Shown in pieces: positions 1 through 8,800 of a stretch of DNA of 64,000 nucleotides. The DNA is from Pseudomonas jinjuensis. Lineage in GTDB: Bacteria; Pseudomonadota; Gammaproteobacteria; Pseudomonadales; Pseudomonadaceae. Below the pieces are notes generated by a model that saw nothing but the letters and a program-made list of their open reading frames with translations, did no database searches and was not told the origin of the DNA. The number at the start of each line of letters is the position of its first letter. The stretch's first letter is position 1. The translations under genes were made by a program, and so were the position numbers. The stretch spans positions 244,267-308,266 of the forward strand of contig NZ_FNIJ01000008.1 of NCBI RefSeq assembly GCF_900103845.1, in the 5' to 3' direction.

Positions 1-294
1 CTGGGCAAGGCGCTCTACTGCCTGATCAACCTCGGCCTGATGGGCCTTGCGGTGCTGCTGCGGCGGCCGCTGTTCATGGTCTTCGGCGCCCTGGGCGTGG
101 CCGGCTACCTGGGTTACCTGGCGTCCGAGGTGTTCGAGGATTCGTTGCTGTTCCCGGTGGCGCTGACCCTGATCGGCCTGGGCGTGATCGCCCTCGGCAT
201 CCTCTACCAGAAGCACCGCGACCGCATCACCGACGCCCTGCGCAATCATCTGCCAGGGGCGCTGCTGGCGTTCCTGCCGGCGCTGCGCCGCTGA
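1..294 (+). CDS. C-terminal fragment of an integral membrane protein (5' end outside window)
   Basis: The frame is open from base 1 and ends with TGA at 292-294, so only the last 97 residues are visible. They hold two to three hydrophobic segments (around a VFGALGVAGYLGYLA stretch and a LFPVALTLIGLGVIALGIL stretch) followed by a basic tail with a KHRDR motif. This looks like the end of a multi-spanning inner-membrane protein. The family cannot be named from this fragment. An internal Met lies at base 40, but the open frame and hydrophobic coding upstream argue that it is not the start. A hairpin plus T-run at 468-508 is the nearest terminator on this strand. Confidence 0.7.
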   Translation: MGKALYCLINLGLMGLAVLLRRPLFMVFGALGVAGYLGYLASEVFEDSLLFPVALTLIGLGVIALGILYQKHRDRITDALRNHLPGALLAFLPALRR

Positions 295-299
295 TCTGC

Positions 300-510
300 C
301 CCTCGTCCCGTTCGCGCCGCCGATCTACCCCTTCCGGGGAATCCCCGGCGCCGACGGCAATGCTTATGCTGGGTTCCAACACATGGCGACAGGAGGAGTT
401 GGCAACGACTGAAGTATCCATGTTTTCCATTGGCAACCACGGTTAGGGCAATCCCCTTCGCCCTTGTAAGCCCCCGCGCAATGCTCATGCCGCGGGGGCT
501 TTTTCTTTGT
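300..510 (+). ncRNA. Candidate small structured RNA ending in a terminator (unproven)
   Basis: This gene-free stretch contains several small self-complementary units in series: a CGGGG/CCCCG palindrome near 335-349, a 5-bp stem closed by a GCAA tetraloop (AGTTG-GCAA-CGACT, about 397-410), a second GGCAACC unit near 432-440, an AGGGC/GCCCT stem near 444-465, and the terminator at 468-508. It could be a small RNA, or simply the trailer of the gene ending at 294. I do not recognise it as a named Pseudomonas RNA, and the promoter is unclear. Confidence 0.25.
468..508 (+). terminator. Rho-independent terminator
   Basis: An 11-bp GC-rich stem (AAGCCCCCGCG at 468-478, CGCGGGGGCTT at 491-501) encloses a 12-nt loop and runs into a T-rich tract at 500-508. 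The T-run is only on the plus strand. It would end transcription of the gene finishing at 294 or of an RNA from the gap. Confidence 0.85.
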
Positions 511-546
511 GGGCGCGTGTCTGGAGCATGGGAGATGGGTGACGCC

Positions 547-611
547 GTAGGAGCGGGCCATGCCCGCGACATCGGCGGAGCCGGGCTTTCGCGGGCATGG
601 CCCGCTCTTAC
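547..611. repeat. REP-type palindromic pair (GAGCGGGCCATGCCCGCGA family)
   Basis: Two inverted copies (547-569 and 589-611) of a unit with core GGAGCGGGCCATGCCCGCGA face each other across about 20 nt. Related copies occur at 15646-15668, 15786-15809, 24507-24564, 37491-37554, 52950-53014 and 57397-57458. All are intergenic. Confidence 0.85.
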
Positions 612-632
612 GCCTGACTCTGCTGCAGAGAC

Positions 633-716
633 GTAGGGTGGATGAGGCTTTTTTCATTCACCTGCGGGGCCGCATGCGCGGCCATGGTGGATCGGTGGAG
701 CGTGATCCACCCTACG
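633..716. repeat. Long palindromic intergenic repeat (GTAGGGTGGATGA family)
   Basis: The element starts with GTAGGGTGGATGA, contains the nested palindrome GGCCGCATGCGCGGCC, and ends with the inverted arm GATCCACCCTAC. Relatives occur at 15095-15160 (degraded) and 21300-21383. It lies downstream of moaA (3' side). A separate small hairpin, GCGTTCCCACGCGGGAGCATGGGAACG (about 760-786), follows. Confidence 0.8.
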
Positions 717-793
717 CGGGCAGCCCACCGACAGAGTGGACGCGGGAGCGTCCGGGGAGGCGTTCCCACGCGGGAGCATGGGAACGATATGGA

Positions 794-1783
794 TCAGCCG
801 CCGCTCATGTTCATGAAACGCAGCACCTGCACCTCGCCGCCGGTGGCGAACTCGTGGCGCGCGGGTTTGCGTTGCAGGGCGGCGTAAATGGCGTCGATCA
901 CCGGCTGGTCGCCGAGCGGATGGCGGCGTAGCAGGCCGCGCATGTCCAGCGAGTTCTCGTGGCCGAGGCAGAGCAGCAGACGGCCTTCGGCGGTCAGGCG
1001 CAGGCGGTTGCAGGTCGAGCAGAAGTTGTGCGAATGCGGCGAGATGAAGCCGATGCGGGTCTGTGGATGGTCGGCGAGCCGCACGTAGCGCGCCGGGCCG
1101 CCGCTCTGCTCGGCGCTGTCCAGCAGTTCATGGCGCTCGGCGATGAGGGCTCGGACTTCTGCGCTGGAGCAGAAGCTTTCCTCGCGCTCGCGGCCCACCT
1201 GCCCCAGCGGCATTTCCTCGATGAAGCTGATGTCCAGGCCATGCTCGATGGCGAAATCCACCAGCGCCGGGACTTCGTCGGCATTGCGGCCCTTCATCAC
1301 CACCGCGTTCAGCTTGATGCCGGTGAAGCCGGCGGCCTGCGCGGCGTCGATGCCGGCCAGCACCTGGCGCAGCTCGCCGGTGCGGGTGATGGCGCGGAAG
1401 CGTTCCGGGTCGAGAGTGTCCAGGCTGATGTTCAGCCGTTTAAGCCCGGCGTCGTGCAGGGCGCGGGCATGGCGGACCAGTTGCGAGCCATTGGTGGTCA
1501 TGCACAACTCACGCAGTCCCGGCAGCGCGGCCAGGCGCTCGCACAGACCGACGATGCCCGGCCGCACCAGCGGCTCGCCACCGGTGAGGCGCAGCTTGCG
1601 CACGCCACGGGCGACGAAGATGCGCGCCACCCGTTCGATCTCTTCCAGGGTCAGCACCTGCTGGCGCGGCAGGAAGCGCATGTCCTCGGCCATGCAGTAG
1701 ACGCAGCGGAAGTCGCAGCGATCAGTCACCGACAGGCGCAGGTAGTCGACATGGCGGCCGCAGCCGTCGATCCATTGGGACAT
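794..1783 (-). CDS. moaA: GTP 3',8-cyclase MoaA, first step of molybdopterin synthesis
   Basis: Radical-SAM enzyme that, with MoaC, converts GTP to cyclic pyranopterin monophosphate in the cytoplasm. The N-terminal CxxxCxxC that binds the SAM [4Fe-4S] cluster is visible (Cys23, Cys27, Cys30 in [11 protein letters not shown]). The C-terminal second cluster appears as CSTCNRLRL followed by a distal Cys (LLLC), and the chain ends in the family's essential Gly-Gly. The start at 1783 gives 329 residues, the usual length, with GGAG about 10 nt upstream; an in-frame ATG at 1816 would add 11 residues and is less likely. It is the last gene of the nar operon, so cofactor supply is tied to nitrate reductase expression. 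moaC, moaD and moaE are elsewhere in the window. Confidence 0.95.
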   Translation of the reverse strand: MSQWIDGCGRHVDYLRLSVTDRCDFRCVYCMAEDMRFLPRQQVLTLEEIERVARIFVARGVRKLRLTGGEPLVRPGIVGLCERLAALPGLRELCMTTNGSQLVRHARALHDAGLKRLNISLDTLDPERFRAITRTGELRQVLAGIDAAQAAGFTGIKLNAVVMKGRNADEVPALVDFAIEHGLDISFIEEMPLGQVGREREESFCSSAEVRALIAERHELLDSAEQSGGPARYVRLADHPQTRIGFISPHSHNFCSTCNRLRLTAEGRLLLCLGHENSLDMRGLLRRHPLGDQPVIDAIYAALQRKPARHEFATGGEVQVLRFMNMSGG

Positions 1784-1831
1784 GCTTTGGTGCTCCGGTG
1801 CGTTGTGTCTTGCCATCGGTGTGGGCGGGTT

Positions 1832-1942
1832 CCCTCACCCCTGCCCTCTCCCGGAGGGAGAGGGGGTTACTGCGGTGCGGAAGGAAACATCGGAGTTCGC
1901 CTGCTACACCGTACAGTCCCTCTCCCTTCAGAGAGAGGGTGG
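1832..1942. repeat. CCCTCTCCC/GGGAGAGGG inverted repeat element within the nar operon
   Basis: Between the PPIase gene and moaA, a CCCTCTCCCGGAGGGAGAGGG hairpin (about 1844-1865) is followed some 55 nt later by a second one, CCCTCTCCCTTCAGAGAGAGGG (about 1918-1939). The pair resembles dispersed intergenic repeats of Pseudomonas. It lies inside the transcription unit and may affect the expression of moaA relative to the upstream genes. Confidence 0.65.
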
Positions 1943-1946
1943 CCGG

Positions 1947-2765
1947 CTATTGAACGAGCGGACTATCCGCCCCGTCGAAAGCGAACCCTTCGATCTCCGC
2001 CTCCCCCGCCAGCACGGCGATGTACTGGGCGATCCCCCGCTGCATCACCTGCGCCTGCAGATGCGCGGCGATCTGCGGGCGGGCCTGTTCGAAGCTCAGC
2101 GGCTCGCCGCCTTCGCGCTCCAGCAGTTCCACCACGTGCAGGCCGTAGCGGCTTTCCAGGGGCGTTTCCAGCAGCCCCGGCGCACGGCGCAGCAGGCGCT
2201 TCTCGAATTCCGGGACGGTCTGTCCCGGCTCGATCCAGCCCAGTTCGCCGCCTTCGTCCTTCGACGGGCAGGCGGAGAAGCGCATGGCTTTCTCGGCGAA
2301 ACGCTCGGGATGCTCGCGCAGCTCGGCGATCAGCGCTTCGGCGGCTTCCCGCTGTTGCGCCCGGCCCTCCAGATCGTCCGGCGCGCAGGCCAGCAGCACG
2401 TGGCGCAGGCTCATCCGCCAGGGGCCGAGCAGGCGTGCGGAGTTGGCCTGGTACCAGGTCCGGCAGTTCGCCTCGTCGGCCTGCGGCACCTGCACCTCGC
2501 GTTCCAGAAGCTGGCGGATCAGCGCCTCTTCCTCGGTCTCATCGTTCTCGCGCAGGGCAACCAGGCCCAGCGCCTCGGCGCGTTGCAGCAGCAGTTGCCG
2601 CACGACCAGGGCGCGGCAGGCAGCAACCAGCGCTTCGGCATGGCTGGCGGCCGGGTGGTATTGCAGTTCGCGGGCAAGGACGTCCTCGGCGATCTCCACC
2701 CCGTTCACCTTCAGGTGCGGCAGTTCGACCTTTTCCACGCGTTCGCTGTAGTGGGAACAACTCAT
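1947..2765 (-). CDS. NifM/PpiC-type peptidyl-prolyl cis-trans isomerase of the nar operon
   Basis: A 272-residue protein with an N-terminal helical SurA/NifM-like half and a C-terminal parvulin rotamase domain (about residues 115-225), recognisable by MSLRHVLLACAP, the GGELGWIEPGQ-type loop and FEKRLL. There is no signal peptide, so it should be cytoplasmic, unlike periplasmic SurA. The start at 2765 has GGAGG 9 nt upstream (an in-frame start at 2849 would add a non-conserved Arg-rich tail). It follows narI by about 95 nt, and in P. aeruginosa a homologue sits in the same place in the nar operon. By analogy with NifM it may help fold or insert cofactors into nitrate reductase subunits; that role is inferred from position. 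Confidence 0.85.
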   Translation of the reverse strand: MSCSHYSERVEKVELPHLKVNGVEIAEDVLARELQYHPAASHAEALVAACRALVVRQLLLQRAEALGLVALRENDETEEEALIRQLLEREVQVPQADEANCRTWYQANSARLLGPWRMSLRHVLLACAPDDLEGRAQQREAAEALIAELREHPERFAEKAMRFSACPSKDEGGELGWIEPGQTVPEFEKRLLRRAPGLLETPLESRYGLHVVELLEREGGEPLSFEQARPQIAAHLQAQVMQRGIAQYIAVLAGEAEIEGFAFDGADSPLVQ

Positions 2766-2860
2766 CTCGATAACCTCCAGGCGGTGGATAAGCCTCGCGG
2801 GCCTATCCACCCTACGGGAACCTCTGGGCGAATGACGCGCCAGCGTCATCCGCCATCACC

Positions 2861-3547
2861 TCACGCCACGCGGCGCTTCTGCCGCACCACCTGATAGCGC
2901 CGGCCCAGGTACCACACCGGGGCACTGACGATATGCACCAGGCGGGTGAAGGGGAACAGCACGAACAGGGTCAGGCCGAGGGCCACGTGCAGCTTGTAGA
3001 CCAGGCTGACCGGGGCGATGGCCTCGGCGGCGGCCAGCGGCTGCAGGGTGACGATGGACTGCGCCCAGTCGGCCAGCATCACCATCACCGAACCTTCCAT
3101 GTGATGGGTGGAAGCGACGATGGTGGACAGGCCGAGGATCAGCTGCACGTACAGCACCACCAGGATCATCAGGTCCGAGGCGTTGCCGGCGGCACGCACC
3201 CGCGCATCGGTCAGGCGGCGCAGGATCAGCCCGCTCAGGCCGATGAAGCAGAGCACGCCGAAGAAGCCGCCGGAAACCATCGCCAGCAGTTGCTTCTGCT
3301 CGGTGCTGATCAGGTGCTCATAGACCGCGTGCGGGGTCAGCAGGCCGACGAAGTGGCCGGCGAGGATGAACAGCACACCAACGTGGAACAGGTTGCTGTA
3401 CACCCGCATGCCCTTCTTGCTCAGCATCTGGCTGGAGCCGGCCTTCCAGGTGTATTGCGCCAGGTCGAAGCGCGCCCAGCTGCCGACCAGGCAGATCAGC
3501 AGGGCGACATAGGGGTAGACCCCGAACATGAGTGTGTTGAACGACAT
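2861..3547 (-). CDS. narI: Respiratory nitrate reductase gamma subunit (cytochrome b)
   Basis: The 228-residue inner-membrane subunit that oxidises quinol and passes electrons through two b hemes to NarH. Five hydrophobic segments are visible, beginning at FGVYPYVALLICLVGSW. The histidines expected as heme ligands lie in the second segment (SNLFHVGVLFILAGHFVG) and the last (KLHVALGLTL...FTRLVHIV). The start at 3547 has GGGAG 9 nt upstream, and the gene begins only 3 nt after narJ ends. Length and order match narI of other pseudomonads. Confidence 0.97.
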   Translation of the reverse strand: MSFNTLMFGVYPYVALLICLVGSWARFDLAQYTWKAGSSQMLSKKGMRVYSNLFHVGVLFILAGHFVGLLTPHAVYEHLISTEQKQLLAMVSGGFFGVLCFIGLSGLILRRLTDARVRAAGNASDLMILVVLYVQLILGLSTIVASTHHMEGSVMVMLADWAQSIVTLQPLAAAEAIAPVSLVYKLHVALGLTLFVLFPFTRLVHIVSAPVWYLGRRYQVVRQKRRVA

Positions 3548-3550
3548 GAT

Positions 3551-4291
3551 TCAGACTCCCTGGTTCGCTGCGCGGTACTGCATCTGCGGCACCGGCTGGG
3601 CGACCCACTGCATGGGTTGTTCGATGGACTGCGAAGGACGGCGGGCGCTGGACGACGGGCAGCCGACGGCGGGCTCGGTGAAGCTCACCGGGGTTTCTTC
3701 CCAGGCCTTGTCGATGGCTTCCAGGCTGTCGTCGCGCTCTTCCTGCTGGCGGTCGCGGCGCAGGGCGGACAGGTCCGGCTGCTCGCCGCTGAGTTCCAGC
3801 AGGGTCTGGAAGATCGCGGCATAGGCGCTGTCGCGTTCCTCCAGGCGCACTTCCAGCAGGGCGAGAATGTGCGCCACCTCGGCCAGCCCGCTGCGCGCCG
3901 CCAGCGGCGACAGCAGCGAGAGGTATTCGAGGTACAGCGGCAGGTAGTCCGGCAGTTCCGGCACGTCGATTTCCAGCCCGACCTGGGTGTAGCGTTCGAG
4001 CAGGTCGACCATCGCCTGGCCGCGGTCACGGCTCTCGCCATGCACATGCTCGAAGAGCAGCAGCGACAGCGAGCGGCCGCGCTCGAACAGGCCGTCGTAG
4101 CACGCCTGCACATCCATCAGGTCGCCCTGGCAGAGTTCGGCGAGCAGCGCGGCGAGGCCGTCGCGCTGTGCTTCCGGCAGATCGGCCATGCGGATCAGGC
4201 CGTGCAGCGCCAGGCTCTCCGCGCGCACTTCGGCGCGCGGGTAGTCGAGCAGCAGGGCCATGAGTTTCAGCAGTTGGCTGTGATCGGTCAT
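3551..4291 (-). CDS. narJ: Nitrate reductase assembly chaperone NarJ (delta)
   Basis: A 246-residue all-helical cytoplasmic chaperone of the TorD/NarJ family that holds apo-NarGH during molybdenum cofactor insertion and is not part of the final enzyme. The N-terminal half carries the typical LLxLMALLLDYPRAE start and the PLYLEYLSLL-type core segment; the C-terminal 50 residues are low-complexity and variable. ATG at 4291 with AGGAGTG about 8 nt upstream is preferred; a GTG at 4300 would overlap the narH stop. It lies between narH and narI as in other nar operons. Confidence 0.95.
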   Translation of the reverse strand: MTDHSQLLKLMALLLDYPRAEVRAESLALHGLIRMADLPEAQRDGLAALLAELCQGDLMDVQACYDGLFERGRSLSLLLFEHVHGESRDRGQAMVDLLERYTQVGLEIDVPELPDYLPLYLEYLSLLSPLAARSGLAEVAHILALLEVRLEERDSAYAAIFQTLLELSGEQPDLSALRRDRQQEERDDSLEAIDKAWEETPVSFTEPAVGCPSSSARRPSQSIEQPMQWVAQPVPQMQYRAANQGV

Positions 4292-4296
4292 GGCGC

Positions 4297-5832
4297 TCAC
4301 TCCTGGATCTGCACGGTCTGGATGACGTTGCGCTTGTCCACCGGCTTGCCACCGAACAGGTTGACCCCGGAGTTGCCCGAGCAGCCGTTGCCGAAGCTGA
4401 AGCCGCAGCCGGAACGCTCGGCGAAGGCATCCGACAGCGCCTCTTCGCGGTGCGCGGTGGGGATGACGAAGCGGTCCTCGTAGTTGGCGATGGCCAGGTA
4501 GCGGTACATCTCTTCCACCTGGGCCACGGTCAGGCCGACCTTGGCCAGCACGTCGAGGTCCTGGCGCCCTTCCACATGCTCGGAGCGCTTGTAGGCGCGC
4601 ATCGCCAGCAGGCGCTTGAGCGCCAGCAGCACCGGCTCGGTATCGCCGGCGGTGAGCAGGTTGGCCAGGTACTGCACGGGGATGCGCAGCGACTCGACGT
4701 CCGGGATCACCCCGTCGACGCCGATATGTCCTTCAGCGGCGGCGTTCTGGATCGGCGACAGCGGCGGCACGTACCACACCATCGGCAGCGTGCGGTATTC
4801 CGGGTGCAGCGGCAGGGCCAGCTTCCAGTCCATCGCCAGCTTGTACACCGGCGACTTCTGCGCGGCTTCGATCACGCTGTCCGGCACGCCGTCCTTGCGC
4901 GCCTGTTCGATGACCTTGCGGTCGAACGGATCGAGGAAGATTTCCAGCTGCTTCTTGTACAGGTCGCGCTCGTTCTCGCAGCTCGCCACTTCGTGGATGC
5001 GGTCGGCGTCATACAGCAGCACGCCAAGGTAGCGGATGCGGCCCACGCAGGTTTCCGAGCAGACGGTCGGCTGGCCGGCCTCGATGCGCGGGTAGCAGAA
5101 GATGCACTTCTCGGATTTGCCGCTCTTCCAGTTGAAGTAGATCTTCTTGTACGGGCAGCCGGAGATGCACATCCGCCAGCCGCGGCACTTGTCCTGGTCG
5201 ATCAGGACGATGCCGTCCTCCTCGCGCTTGTAGATCGCGCCGCTCGGGCAGGACGCCACGCACGCCGGGTTCAGGCAGTGCTCGCAGAGGCGCGGCAGGT
5301 ACATCATGAAGGTGTTTTCGTACTCACCGTAGATGTCCGCCTGGACCTGGTCGAAGTTCTTGTCCTTGCGCCGCTTGGCGAATTCGGTGCCGAGGATTTC
5401 CTCCCAGTTCGGACCCCATTCGATCTTCTGCATGCGCTGGCCGGACACCAGCGAACGCGGCCGCGCGGTGGGCTGGTGTTCGGATTTCGGCGCGGTGTGC
5501 AGATGCTGGTAGTCGAAGTCGAAGGGCTCGTAGTAGTCGTCGATCTCCGGCAGGTCCGGGTTGGCGAAGATGTTCGCCAGCACGCGGAACTTGCCGCCGA
5601 TGCGCGGGGTGATCGAGCCGTCGGAATTGCGCTTCCAGCCGCCCTTCCACTTCTCCTGGTTTTCCCATTCCTTCGGATAGCCGATGCCCGGCTTGGTTTC
5701 GACGTTGTTGAACCAGGCGTATTCCATGCCTTCACGGCTGGTCCAGACGTTCTTGCAGGTGATCGAGCAGGTGTGGCAACCGATGCATTTGTCGAGGTTC
5801 AGCACCATGCCGACTTGCGAACGAATTTTCAT
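4297..5832 (-). CDS. narH: Respiratory nitrate reductase beta subunit (iron-sulfur)
   Basis: A 511-residue electron-transfer subunit linking NarI to NarG. Four cysteine groups are visible: CIGCHTCSITC (Cys16, 19, 22, 26), CEHCLNPACVASCP, CRGWRMCISGCP and CIFCYPR...CSETC. The CxxW in the third group is the known substitution that makes one cluster [3Fe-4S] instead of [4Fe-4S]. The ATG at 5832 has GAGGAGA about 8 nt upstream; a TTG 15 nt further up would overlap the narG stop and is rejected. No Tat signal is present, as expected for the cytoplasmic face. The C-terminal ~50 residues contain a Gly/Cys-rich SGCGFSFGNGCSGNSG stretch. Confidence 0.97.
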   Translation of the reverse strand: MKIRSQVGMVLNLDKCIGCHTCSITCKNVWTSREGMEYAWFNNVETKPGIGYPKEWENQEKWKGGWKRNSDGSITPRIGGKFRVLANIFANPDLPEIDDYYEPFDFDYQHLHTAPKSEHQPTARPRSLVSGQRMQKIEWGPNWEEILGTEFAKRRKDKNFDQVQADIYGEYENTFMMYLPRLCEHCLNPACVASCPSGAIYKREEDGIVLIDQDKCRGWRMCISGCPYKKIYFNWKSGKSEKCIFCYPRIEAGQPTVCSETCVGRIRYLGVLLYDADRIHEVASCENERDLYKKQLEIFLDPFDRKVIEQARKDGVPDSVIEAAQKSPVYKLAMDWKLALPLHPEYRTLPMVWYVPPLSPIQNAAAEGHIGVDGVIPDVESLRIPVQYLANLLTAGDTEPVLLALKRLLAMRAYKRSEHVEGRQDLDVLAKVGLTVAQVEEMYRYLAIANYEDRFVIPTAHREEALSDAFAERSGCGFSFGNGCSGNSGVNLFGGKPVDKRNVIQTVQIQE

Positions 5833-5843
5833 GGCGTATCTCC

Positions 5844-8800
5844 TCAAATATCCTGGGGCAGCGGTTGCGGCAGGGCGTCGCCGTTCGGCCCGTCGAGCCA
5901 GTCGACCTTGGCCATCTTGCGCACCACGACGAACTCGTCGCGGTTGCAGCCGACGGTGCCGTAGTAGTTGAAGCCCCAGGCCTGCTGGGCGTAGCCGCCG
6001 ATCATGTGGGTCGGCTTGAGCACCACGCGGGTGACCGAGTTGTGGTGGCCGCCGCGGGTCTTGGTGGTCTCGCTGCCGGGCACGTTCACGATGCGTTCCT
6101 GGGCGTGGTACATCAGCACCATGCCGTCCTTCACGCGCTGGCTGACCACCGCACGGCAGGTCGCCGCGCCGTTGGCGTTGAACACCTCGACCCAGTCGTT
6201 ATCGACGATGCCGACCTTCGCCGCGTCGTTCTCGCTCATCCAGATGATCGGCCCGCCGCGGGACAGGGTGAGCATGATCAGGTTGTCGCTGTAGGTGGAG
6301 TGGATGCCCCACTTCTGGTGCGGGGTGATCCAGTTGAGGACGATCTCCTTGTTGCCGTTCGGCTTGTGGTTCAGCAGCTGGTCGGTGGTGCGGGTGTTCA
6401 CCGGCGGCCGGTAGCTGACGAAGCCTTCGCCGAACGCCTGCATCCACGGGTGATCCTGGTAGAACTGCTGGCGGCCGGTGATGGTGCGCCACGGGATCAG
6501 CTCGTGGACGTTGGTGTAGCCGGCGTTGTAGCTGACGTGCTCGTCTTCCAGGCCGGACCAAGTCGGGCTGGAGATGATCTTGCGCGGCTGCGCCTGGACG
6601 TCGCGGAAGCGGATCTTCTCCTCTTCCTTCGGAATCGCCAGGTGGGTGTGGTCGCGACCGGTGATCTTCGACAGCGCATCCCAGGCCTTCACCGCCACCT
6701 GGCCGTTGGTTTCCGGCGCCAGGGCGAGGATCACCTCGGCGGCGTCGATGGCGCTCTCGATGCGCGGCCGGCCATGGCTGACGCCCTGTTCGGTGATGCG
6801 GTGGTTGAGGTCGCCGAGCAGCTTCACTTCCTTCTCGGTGTTCCAGCCGATGCCTTTGCCGCCGTTACCGACCTTGTCGAGAATCGGGCCAAGGGAAGTG
6901 AATTTCTTGAAGGTGTTCGGGTAGTCACGCTCGACCAGATGCAAGGTCGGCATGTTCTTGCCCGGAACCGGATCGCACTCGCCCTTCTTCCAGTCGAGTC
7001 CGTCTGCGCCGAACGGCTGGGCCAGTTCGGTGGGGGTATCGTGCAGCAGCGGCACGGTGACCAGGTCCTTCTCCACGCCGAGGTGGCCGACCGCTACCTG
7101 GGAGAACTTCTTGGCGATGGCCTTGTAGATTTCCCAGTCGCTCTTGGCTTCCCACGCCGGGTCGGTGGCTGCCGACAGCGGGTGGATGAAGGGGTGCATG
7201 TCGGAGGTGTTGAGGTCGTCCTTCTCGTACCAGGTAGCAGTGGGCAGGACGATGTCCGAGTACATGCAGGTGGAGGACATGCGGAAGTCGAGGGTGGTGA
7301 CCAGATCGATCTTGCCTTCGGCGCCCTGGTCGACCCAGTCCACTTCGGTCGGACGCGGGCCACCGGACTTGCCGATGTCTTCGTTCATCACGCCGTTCTT
7401 CGCCCCGAGCAGGTACTTGAGCATGTACTCGTGGCCCTTGCCCGAGGAACCGAGCAGGTTGGAACGCCAGATGAACATGTTGCGCGGGAAGTTCTGCGGA
7501 TCGTCCGGCGACTCGCTGGCGAAGCGCAGGTTGCCACTCTTGATCTCGCGTACCACGTAGTCCTGCACCGACAGGCCGGCCTTCTCGGCATCGGCGGCGA
7601 TGCGCAGCGGGTTGCGGTTCAGCTGCGGCGCAGACGGCAGCCAGCCCATGCGTTCGGCGCGGATGTTGTAGTCCAGCGCGTGCTCGGGGAATTTGGCGGT
7701 GTCAGCCAGTGGCGATAGCACCTCGTGCATCGACAGCTTCTCGTGCCGCCACTGCGAACTGTGCATATAGAAGAAGCTGGTGCCGTTCATCTGCCGTGGC
7801 GGCCGGCTCCAGTCGGTGCCGAAGGCCAGGGGCGCCCAGCCGGTCTGCGGGCGGAGCTTTTCCTGGCCGACGTAGTGTGCCCAGCCGCCGCCGCTCTGGC
7901 CGATGCAGCCGCACATCATCAGCATGTTGATGACTGCGCGGTAGTTCATGTCCATGTGGTACCAGTGGTTCATCGCCGCGCCGATGATCACCATGGCCTT
8001 GCCGCGGGTCTTGTGCGCGCTGTCGGCGAACTCGCGGGCGACCTGGATCGCACGGGCCGCCGGTACGCCGGTGATGCGTTCCTGCCAGGCCGGGGTGTAG
8101 GGAGTCTCCCCGTCGTCGTAGGAAGACGCCACGTTGGCGCCGCCGAGGCCGCGGTCGACGCTGTAGTTGGCCATCTGCAGGTCGTAGACGGTGGCCACGC
8201 GAATGGTCTTGCCCTCGGCGCCGGTGATCTCGCGGAACGGCACGCGGCGCACCAGCACCTCGTCGTTGGCCACACCCTTGAAGTGCGGGTGTTCCTGGCC
8301 GGCGAAGTACGGGAAGCCGACGTCGCAGGCGTTCTTCGCGCCGTCGATCAGCGACAGCTTCAGGCGCGTCTCGCCGCCACTCTTGCCGTCCAGCTCGGCG
8401 ATGTTCCACTTGCCCGACTCGCCCCAGCGATAGCCGATGGCGCCGGTCGGCGAGACCAGTTCGCCGCTGGTTTCGTCCAGGGCGATGGTCTTCCACTCGG
8501 GGTTGTTGTCCTGGCCGAGGTTGTCGGCGAGGTCGGCGGCGCGCAGGTAGCGGGTCGGCTTGTAGACGCCGTCGGTGTGCGGTTCGAGCAGCACCAGCAT
8601 CGGCATGTCGGTGTACTGGCGGCAGTAGTCGACGAAGTAGGCGCTCGGCTTGTCGAGGTGGAATTCCTTGAGGATCACGTGACCGAAGGCCATGCCCAGC
8701 GCGGCGTCGGTGCCCTGCTTGGGGTTGAGCCAGAGGTCGGTGAGCTTGGCCACCTCGGAGTAGTCCGGAGTGACGGAAACGGTCTTGGTGCCCTTGTAGC

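Noticed and set aside
5833..5847. TTG start that would add five residues to NarH and overlap the narG stop
   Set aside because: The ATG at 5832 has a strong GAGGAGA site and gives the usual N-terminus.
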